A DNA stretch of 64,000 nt. Origin: Chaenocephalus aceratus. Taxonomy: Eukaryota > Chordata > Actinopteri > Perciformes > Channichthyidae. The notes under the pieces are model-generated. The model was not told the origin of the DNA. It saw nothing but the letters and a program-made list of their open reading frames with translations, and ran no database searches. Shown piece after piece: positions 56,127 to 64,000 of the stretch (positions are counted from its first letter, which is position 1; each line of letters opens with the position of its first letter). Location: the NCBI GenBank assembly GCA_023974075.1, contig CM043789.1:41747025-41811024 (forward strand), written 5' to 3'. The position numbers were made by a program, and so were the translations under genes.

Positions 56127-56332
56127 GGCGCTTTTACACCGCAGTACTTTCCCCCACAATTCCGCCCTAACCCAGCCAATCAGAAATAGGAACCTGTTTC
56201 TCCCACGAAAGCCCCTGCTCTTTAGCAGGGGGTAAAAAGGTTCTCATGAACTAATTTCAGTTCTGGATTTTTTTGATGTGAACGCAACATTTCGGAACTA
56301 AAGTGGGAAAAGTACTGCGATGTGAAAGCGCC
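56127..56332. mobile_element. TA-target MITE, GGCGCTTT termini, short copy
   Basis: Ends are GGCGCTTTTACACCGCAGTA and TACTGCGATGTGAAAGCGCC, flanked by TA on both sides. It shares termini and an internal 'cagccaatcagaaatagg' with 56529-57637. Confidence 0.75.
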
Positions 56333-56528
56333 TAAACAGAACAAATGAAAAAAGTTCTGTCCAAGACCTGTGCTGCAGTTTGTACAAAATAACTGACTAA
56401 AGTGCAGTAATGTAGAGATGTTTCGGTCGTGAACGAGCCGATTCTTTTGAACGGCTCTTTGGTACGAACGAGGGGAACAGAGTCGTACTTGGTGAGAGCC
56501 GTTCTTTTTATCGTTCAATTGTCACATA

Positions 56529-57637
56529 GCCGCTTTCACACAGAGTACTTTGCCGTACTTAGTGCCCCGGCACTTAGTACCCCCATGGAACTAAGTGCAG
56601 ATCGCGTTCACACCGGAATAAGTTCCCTGAGGGAAGATTACGCAAATGACCCACTGACGTCACTTCTTCTTCTTCTGCTTTGGGTTTACTGGCAGGCCGC
56701 AAACCACTTCACGGCGTATACTGCCACCCGAAGTCCCCGGCCGGAAGTCCCCTGAGTTGTTTTCTTTTGTGTTGCCATAAGTTATTCTCTCTCCGTTGGT
56801 GCGCGGGCCTAATGCTAATAATGCCAGCAAATACAATGGCGGCTTCACAACACTTTTCAGAGTTTTACGGGCCGTGGTTTGCAATTCGCCCAGCCAATAG
56901 GAATTGGTACTTTTTTCTCCCCAGGATAGTACCACCTCTCTAGCAGGCACTAAAAATGGGGGTAAAAGTTCCCGGCACTAAATACTCTTTTTGATGTGAA
57001 TGCAAAATAAGTGGTGGGTCATTCCAGAATTGGAGGACAATTTAGACACCAACTTTTAAAAAAAAAAATGAACCTTTTATTTTATAATTGTTTTTATGTA
57101 TTTAAGAAAAACAGATAATAAACCATCAAATAAAGTGATTTGCCCAGCTAGGCATCAAATGTATATTTTCCAATGAAGAATTACTGTTCTAATCTAAACA
57201 GGTTTGAGTAACAGGGTTGAACGCATGTTGAGGGACACACCTTCTGTGCAAAATTACTGTTATATAAAATATGTTTATGATTTAACAAATAGTTTTTACC
57301 ATTACAAGAGACATATATCAATAGAATAATACCAACAAAAGTAAATAAAATCCCTATTTATATGTTATATTTGACATGCAAGTTGGTCACCAAGAAGCGG
57401 GGACAAGAGAAAAATGCCATTTTAGGCGATGTTCGAGAGCTATTTGATAATTTAAATAATATTTTGAAACCACTTTTTCTACAACTTTATATACATTTTG
57501 TCTCAAGACAAGTATGTTTAACACAACAAGTGCATGTTTTAGCATTTTGAGCATGGATTATTAGATTTCTTATAATTCTGGAATGACCCGGGTATTAACG
57601 AAACTAACCGGGAAAAGTACTCCTGTGTGAACGCGCC
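56529..57637. mobile_element. TA-target MITE nested in the hAT
   Basis: Ends are GCCGCTTTCACACAGAGTAC and GTACTCCTGTGTGAACGCGCC, flanked by TA (56527-56528, 57638-57639). It is itself interrupted at 57016-57589. Confidence 0.72.
57016..57589. mobile_element. innermost insertion, GGGTCATTCCAGAATT termini
   Basis: The left GGGTCATTCCAGAATT and right AATTCTGGAATGACCC are perfectly inverted for about 15 bp. The interior is AT-rich without a recognised product. The TSD is unclear. Its removal restores continuity of the enclosing element. Confidence 0.7.
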
Positions 57638-58744
57638 TACTGCCTGCCAAACTCCACTCGCCTTTTAAAAAGCTTGATTTTGTTCCCCACACGTATTCTG
57701 TGAAGACCCGCCCCTACTCTGATTGGTAGGTTTCAGCACGAGGAGCGAGATGGGGTGGGTCTTAACGGAATACGAGAGAGAGTGAAGTCATAACAAGTGG
57801 TACAGAACAGGTAGACGACGTGTTTTTCGGATGGAAAATGAACCAAACGCGAAAACGCAGCAGCAGTTGGATGCACTTCAACCAAAACCCAGGCAGTGAT
57901 AGAGCGCACCATTTGTAAAGGCAAAATATTCTTTAAAGCAGGGTCAACAAATAATCTCCATCGCCACTTAAAAACACAGTTTCTAATATTAAGAGTTGCG
58001 TGAATTTCATTCAAGGCAGCAAGGCAACTTTATTTACTTAACACATACAGAGGGTAAATTCAAAGTAGTACATTCACTGACATGAATGACATGGATATGG
58101 CGCCACCTTGTTTCATGTTTACAATGCAGATTATTGACATTAGGTCTGGCAATACAGTCAATTATTATCCTGGTGATTATTTCGCAGATAAACCTGTAAC
58201 CCCGCCCCCTTTAAAAAAACGGCTCTTTGAAAGGAACGGAGCCATAAGATCCGGCTCCCTTCAAAGAGCCATGATCCCCATCACTACAGTAATGAGACAG
58301 CAGGCCACAAGTTTCTTTCTCAGCATGACAAGAAAAAACAAGCGTCACTCTCCAGACCTGTAGCCCGGAGTGTGTGTCCTGTCTCGGGCAGACACACACA
58401 CTTATACAAACTGCTGAGCTTCAGATGGAAATTGCTGCTGGTTTTCATCCCCACTTGTGTTCCTCGAGGAGAGACCAAATAACTTTGATGTGGCAAGTGA
58501 ATCATCTCTGTGTGTTGCTTAAAAGCACTATTTAAGATTATGAATGTCTCACAGAAACATGTTCTTGTGTATTTAGGGAGAGAACGTAACAACAGCCATC
58601 GTGTCAGATAATGAGATCGTGATATTGATGAAGAAATTAGTGATATTAACAGTTATGATTTTCAGTACTATTAATGTTAACCTAGTTTACGGCAGATAGA
58701 TTCCTCACACTTCTGAACACATGTGAAGGGTTTTTCTGAGAATT

Positions 58745-59100
58745 CAGGGTACACTCCTCCTCACGTACAAGTCCCTCCAGTACTTATCGGACCTCCTCCA
58801 TCCCTACACCCCTTCTCGGAGTCTGCGGTCCTCAGACACGGGCCTGCTCTCCATCCCCCGCTCTTGCCTCCGAACTGTTGGTGACAGGGCGTTCAGTGTT
58901 GCGGCCCCCACCCTACGGATCCTTCAAATCATCATTAGAAACACACCTGTTCACCCTGGCCTTCGGGCCCTAGCCCTTTCTTGGTCCCCCGGCTTCCTTT
59001 ATTTGTTTTGGTTTGTTTTGTTTGTCCACCATGTACAGCAACCTTGGGTCCCTTGAAAGGCGCTATATAGATATAATTTATTATTATTATTATTATTACA
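58745..59100 (+). pseudogene. LINE (L2/Rex-like) reverse-transcriptase C-terminal relic and tail
   Basis: Translation gives YKSLQYLSDLLHPYTPSRSL, then RSSDTGLLSIPRSCLRTVGD and RAFSVAAPTLR. This is the typical C-terminal end of fish non-LTR reverse transcriptases. It ends in 'gaaaggcgctatatagatat' and an ATT microsatellite. The element is 5'-truncated. Confidence 0.75.
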
Positions 59101-59774
59101 GGGGGTATGTGAGTAAGTGAAGTACTTACTTTCCAGGTCATCTGAAAAGTGTGCAGCTAACTTTATGAACCATTTACAACTGGCGCAAACATGACATTTA
59201 GAGAAAATGCAAGTTAATTAAAGTCAGAACATGATTATGAAGCAACATTACCAATTTGCACATGGAAACCTTCAATTACTCTATAAGTAACAGGTGCTTT
59301 TTTGTCTCTTATAGGCCCAATATATTTACAGGAGAGAAGCGAGAGCTATACTCTCAAGAAGACGGCACGCCGGCTGAAGTTGTATACAAGTTGTTCTCTG
59401 ATGGGAAGCGTTGTTTGTCCTTAAAGAAAGACTTATCTAACGCCAACAAAAATAGATAAGAAAGTCTAGAAAGGTGTCGCGACACATTAGGACAAAGACA
59501 TCCTAAAAAAACGGACAGCCAGGCATTAAATACTGCAAACATAAACCAAAGATGGAGAAGGAAAATCCGTTGAGGATGATGCTCATGGTGTGCACAATAT
59601 AATTTGGTCTGAATATGTGCATCGCTGCGGGAAACGTCTACGTACCGCCTCTATCGATGCAGAGAGGCGTGGAGAAACAGCACATGACCATGGTGCTCGG
59701 TAAGTGGATGAACTACACTTACAATTACTAGTTACCTGCATGTTATCCGTTACTCCCGGATCAGTAACAGATGC
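59101..59774. other. intergenic, nothing recognised
   Basis: A 67-codon frame at 59256-59459 (contains FTGEKRELYSQEDGTPAEVV) has no named match. It could be a transposon relic. Confidence 0.3.
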
Positions 59775-62564
59775 CAAAAGTACACACATCCTTTACTCAA
59801 GTAGAAGTACAGACACTCGTGTTTAAGTGTCAAGTACTGACTAAACTTCTTTACTCAAGTAAAAGTAAAGGCTTTGAAATGTACTTCAGTAAAAAGTACC
59901 CAAAACTACCATCTGTTTTAAAGAGTACCTGACCTCCCTTTATATTAATAGAACAATAATGTCATTGTTAGCTAATGAATGTTTCCATGCTGACCAACGG
60001 CAACATGACAACGTTTCCATTGGTCCCTCTTCTTTAGAGAAGACCAGGAAGTGATGGATACACGGATCGTGTTCAAATCCATAGGCACGCAGTGACTCTA
60101 AAGAATAATGATCACGCACCAACACACATTCAGACTAAAGGAACCAGCTGTTTGGGAAATGAGAGAAGTAGAAAGTACAGGTATTTGAGTTCAACATGTG
60201 AGAAGTAGAAAGTACAGGTATTTGAGTTCAACATGTGAGAAGTAGAAAGTACAGGTATTTGAGTTCAACATGTAAGAAGTAGAAAGTACAGGTATTTGTG
60301 TTCAACATGTAAGAAGTAGAAAGTACAGGTATTTGAGTTCAACATGTGAGAAGTAGAAAGTACAGGTATTTGAGTTCAACATGTAAGAAGTAGAAAGTAC
60401 AGGTATTTGAGTTCAACATGTAAGAAGTAGAAAGTACAGGTATTTGAGTTCAACATGTAAGAAGTAGAAAGTACAGGTATTTGAGTTCAACATGTAAGAG
60501 TAGAAAGTACAGGTATTGAGTTCAACAGTGAGCAGTAGAAGTATAGGTATGAGTAAATGTAGAAGGTAGAAGTAAGTATTGAGTTCAACATGTAAGAAGT
60601 AGAAAGTACAGGATTTGAGTTCAACAGTAAGAAGTAGAAGTAAGGTATGAGTAAATGTAAGAAGTAGAAGTACGGTATTTGAGTTCAACATGTAAGAAGT
60701 AGAAAGTAAGAATTGTGTAACAGTAGAAGTAGATTTGGGTTCAACAGTAAGAAGTAGAAGAAGGTACAGGTATTTGGGTTCAACATGTGAGAAGTAGAAG
60801 TATAGGTATTTGAGGTTCCAAATGTAAGAAGTAGAAAGTACAGGTATTTGTGTTCACATGTAAGAAGTAGAAAGTACAGGTATTGGGGTTCAACATGTAA
60901 GAAGTAGAAAGTACAGGTATTGTGTTCAACAGGTAAGAAGTAGAAAAGTACAGGTATTTGAGTTCAACATGTAAGAAGTAGAACATACAGGTATTTGGGT
61001 TCAACATGTAAGAAGTAGAAAGTACAGGTATTTGTGTTCAACATGTAAGAAGTAGAAAGTACAGGTATTTGAGTTCAACATGTGAGAAGTAGAAAGTACA
61101 GGTATTTGAGTTCAACATGTGAGAAGTAGAAAGTACAGGTATTTGAGTTCAACATGTAAGAAGTAGAAAGTACAGGTATTTGAGTTCAACATGTGAGAAG
61201 TAGAAAGTACAGGTATTTGAGTTCAACATGTAAGAAGTAGAAAGTACAGGTATTTGAGTTCAACATGTAAGAAGTAGAAAGTACAGGTATTTGAGTTCAA
61301 CATGTAAGAAGTAGAAAGTACAGGTATTTGAGTTCAACATGTAAGAAGTAGAAAGTTCAGGTATTTGAGTTCAACATGTGAGAAGTAGAAAGTATAGGTA
61401 TTTGAGTTCAACATGTAAGAAGTAGAAAGTACAGGTAATTGTGTTCAACATGTAAGAAGTAGAAAGTACAGGTATTTGAGTTCAACATGTAAGAAGTAGA
61501 ACATACAGGTATTTGGGTTCAACATGTAAGAAGTAGAAAGTACAGGTATTTGAGTTCAACATGTGAGAAGTAGAAAGTACAGTTATTTGAGTTCAACATG
61601 TGAGAAGTAGAAAGTACAGGTATTTGAGTTCAACATGTAAGAAGTAGAAAGTACAGGTATTTTTGTTCAACATGTAAGAAGTAGAAAGTACAGGTATTTG
61701 AGTTCAACATGTAAGAAGTAGAAAGTACAGGTATTTGAGTTCAACATGTAAGAAGTAGAAAGTACAGGTATTTGAGTTCAACATGTAAGAAGTAGAAAGT
61801 ACAGGTATTTGAGTTCAACATGGAAGAAGTAGAAAGTACAGGTATTTGAGTTTAACATGTAAGAAGTAGAAAGTACAGGTATTTGTGTTCAACATGTAAG
61901 AAGTAGAAAGTACAGGTATTTGTGTTCAACATGTAAGAAGTAGAAAGTACAGGTATTTGAGTTCAACATGTGAGAAGTAGAAAGTACAGGTATTTGAGTT
62001 CAACATGTGAGAAGTAGAAAGTACAGGTATTTGAGTTCAACATGTAAGAAGTAGAAAGTACAGGTATTTGAGTTCAACATGTAAGAAGTAGAAAGTACAG
62101 GTATTTGTGTTCAACATGTAAGAAGTAGAAAGTACAGGTATTTGAGTTCAACATGTAAGAAGTAGAAAGTACAGGTATTTGAGTTCAACATGTAAGAAGT
62201 AGAAAGTACAGGTATTTGAGTTCAACATGTAAGAAGTAGAAAGTACAGGTATTTGAGTTCAACATGGAAGAAGTAGAAAGTACAGGTATTTGAGTTTGAC
62301 ATGTAAGAAGTAGAAAGTACAGGTATTTGTGTTCAACATGTAAGAAGTAGAAAGTACAGGTATTTGTGTTCAACATGTAAGAAGTAGAAAGTACAGGTAT
62401 TTGAGTTCAACATATAAGAAGTAGAAAGTACAGGTATTTGAGTTCAACATGTGAGAAGTAGTAGTTGTCAGAAAATAAAATAGTGGAGTAAAGTACTGAT
62501 ACCAGAAACATGTACTTAAGTACGGTAACGAGGTATTTATACTCCACCTCCTTCCCACCTCTGG
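59775..62564 (-). mobile_element. 'tactcaagta' family element with 37-bp minisatellite
   Basis: The left part has 'cctttactcaagtagaagta' and 'tactcaagtaaaagtaaagg'. The right end 'ccttcccacctctgg' matches the 24750 end. The array at about 60160-62460 repeats a 37-bp unit (AAGAAGTAGAAAGTACAGGT + ATTTGAGTTCAACATGT), about 60 units. Variants GTGAG/GTAAG and TGTG/TGAG alternate. The left terminus is not identified. Confidence 0.75.
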
Positions 62565-62731
62565 TCTGTAATTAGCACAATGGCCTCATTCCTTGGCTCC
62601 AGTCAGCTGGGTCACTGTGGTTCAGTAGAGAGAACAGACAGACTATTAAGACGCGAGCAGATTACATGTGAAAAGAGAAATACTTGGAGAAAGAGAAGAG
62701 AAGAGAAACTCTTGTGTCACTTTTACTACAG
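62565..62731. other. unique sequence before the slc45a3-like fragment
   Basis: No first transmembrane exon of an SLC45 gene recognised here. Confidence 0.35.
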
Positions 62732-63072
62732 GTGTAGAGCAGAATATGTCTTGCCTACATTTTTTCTGATGTTACCTACCAGTTTCTCACTAGTGTCCAG
62801 CAATGTATTTCATAACCAATGCAATCAGAAATGTCCTCTTTTTGCCAGCGGGGGCCTTAGTACAAGCATTGATCTTTCTACCGGTCATTGGCGCAGCGAG
62901 CGATTCGTGGCAGGGTCCTTTTGGTCGTCGCCGGCTGTTTATCTGGGTGTTCAGTCTGGGAATCATAAGTAGGGCTGGAGCTCATGCCAGGGCCGCGCAC
63001 CTGTCCTCAAAACCCTGGCTGATATCCGCTCTGCAGGCTGGAGCTGTGTGTCTGACAGACTTCTGTGCGCGG
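62732..63072 (+). pseudogene. slc45a3: slc45a3-like (SLC45 family sugar/H+ symporter) fragment, frame disrupted
   Basis: Two frames together resemble the TM1-TM4 region of SLC45 transporters. The first frame, from an ACAG acceptor-like site at 62731, reads AEYVLPTFFLMLPTSFSLVSS. The second, at about 62830-63072, reads LIFLPVIGAASDSWQGPFGRRRLFIWVFSLGI, then RAG and, later, LTDFCAR before a GTGAGT donor-like site. G-S/A-A-S-D-x-W-x-G-x-x-GRRR-x-FIW is the SLC45A3 signature. A shift between 62780 and 62830 breaks the frame, and the stretch between SLGI and RAG looks about six residues short of family members, cutting into a membrane helix. Human SLC45A3 also lies just downstream of NUCKS1 in the same orientation. 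It may be a decayed gene, a duplicate exon or an assembly-damaged exon. The rest of the gene is not in the window. Confidence 0.55.
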
Positions 63073-63139
63073 GTGAGTTACACACATTCACGTCTTAATT
63101 TGTGCACAACATTAACCCTTCAATCTAGATGTGAATAAG

Positions 63140-64000
63140 TTAAAGGGGCCCGATAATGCTTTTTGGGGTTGTCCCTTTCCTGTAGTGTGCTATTTAGGTT
63201 TCCGTGCATGTACATGGTCTTCAAAGGCTAAAATCTCCTTCTCTATTGGACTCCTTTGTTTACTTCCTGAACATAGTGACATCACTATGTAACACTCGGG
63301 CTCCTATTGGCTCGCGCTCCAATACATTGTAAGTGATAGGCGGGACATCACAACAAAGCCGGCCAGCTAACCAATCAGAGCAGACTGGGCTCTGGTTTCA
63401 GACAGAGGTAACAGAAGGAGGTGCTGCAGCACAGGCAGTATGAGAAAAATAAAGAGCTTTTTGAACATTAAAGCATGGAGACATGTAGAGACACTACATA
63501 CTGATATACACCTGAACATCAGCAGGAGAGGACTCTTTAAAGTAGAGACACTACATACTGATATACACCTGAACATCAGCAGGAGAGGACTCTTTAAAGT
63601 AGAGACACTATGTACTGATATACACCTGAACATCAGCAGGAGAGGACTCTTTAAAGTAGGGACACTACATACTGATATACACCTGAACATCAGCAGGAGA
63701 GGACTCTTTAAAGTAGAGACACTACATACTGATATACACCTGAACATCAGCAGGAGAGGACTCTTTAAAGTAGAGACACTATATACTGATATGAACCTGT
63801 ACATCAGCAGGAGAGGACTCTTTAAAGTAGAGACACTACATACTGATATACACCTGAACATCAGCAGGAGAGGACTCTTTAAAGTAGAGACACTACACAC
63901 TGATATACACCTGAACATCAGCAGGAGAGGACTCTTTAAAGTAGAGACACTACACACTGATATACACCTGAACATCAGCAGGAGAGGACTCTTTAAAGTA
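63140..64000 (-). mobile_element. TTAA-type MITE with 57-bp minisatellite, truncated by window end
   Basis: Starts TTAAAGGGGCCCGATAATGC and carries the family body ('ggctctggtttcagacagag', 'gcagtatgagaaaaataaag'). From about 63484 to the window end come nine 57-bp units, the reverse complement of the 26217-28470 unit (GAGACACTACATACTGATAT...). Confidence 0.82.

Larger units (their letters stand above)
56413..58286 (-). mobile_element. hAT element with BED-finger relic and nested insertions
   Basis: A perfect 8-bp TSD CAGTAATG lies at 56405-56412 and 58287-58294. Ends are TAGAGATGTTTCGGTCG and 'catgatccccatcacta', with GAACGGCTCTTTG-type subterminal repeats on both sides. On the plus strand, about 57840-57990, the relic reads SWMHFNQNPGS and, in another frame, ERTICKGKIFFKAGSTNN-LHRHLKTQF. 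This is a BED finger that has lost its second Cys. Element 56529-57637 lies inside. Confidence 0.82.

Noticed and set aside
60160..62460. CRISPR-like array of regular repeats.
   Set aside because: Units are contiguous with no spacers, the genome is vertebrate and no cas genes are present. It is a minisatellite.

Overview
The window is teleost fish nuclear DNA. The evidence is a multi-exon nuclear-protein gene with GT-AG introns, very long CA/GT microsatellites, fish-type LINE 3' tails, and a dense population of short non-autonomous DNA transposons (hAT, TTAA-target, Harbinger-like, TA-target), many with intact target-site duplications (TSDs). I see no prokaryotic, organellar, rRNA or convincing tRNA gene.

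One gene is clear. It is nucks1 (nuclear casein kinase and cyclin-dependent kinase substrate 1) on the + strand. Eight coding exons run from the ATG at 31649 to the TAG at 53178 and would encode about 313 residues. All exon phases join cleanly, and the encoded ends (MSRPVR... and ...EAPSGED) match the vertebrate family. Codon 27 reads TAG in this assembly, at 36080-36082. Upstream is a CCAAT/GC-box promoter-like region (about 31200-31400). Downstream is a 3' UTR with several AATAAA signals. At 62732-63072, also + strand, lies a frame-disrupted piece of an SLC45 sugar-transporter gene that best resembles slc45a3. To my knowledge SLC45A3 follows NUCKS1 in the same orientation in human, so the order supports both calls.

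Layout: 1-31100 is non-coding and repeat-rich. It has hAT-type elements at 3070, 5984, 8171 and 9169, a Harbinger-like element with a 72-bp internal repeat at 7568, TTAA elements at 10002 and 17679, a 560-bp element at 19627, a 33-bp minisatellite at 22060-24740 and a 57-bp minisatellite at 26217-28470. From 31400 to 55750 is nucks1, whose introns are loaded with transposons and minisatellites. The main ones are nested elements in intron 3, a 3.2-kb 37-bp array in intron 5, five or more hAT-type elements in intron 6, and a GCGA/TATC low-complexity tract in intron 7 that runs into the exon 8 acceptor. From 55750 to 64000 are a nested hAT complex (56413-58286), a LINE relic, a second 37-bp minisatellite (60160-62460), the slc45a3-like fragment and a second copy of the 57-bp minisatellite element, which runs off the window end.

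The most distinctive pattern is that most large minisatellites here lie inside, or share flanks with, short transposons. In several families the element seems to be what carries the tandem array to new sites. The very long open frames in these arrays come from unit lengths and composition and are not genes.
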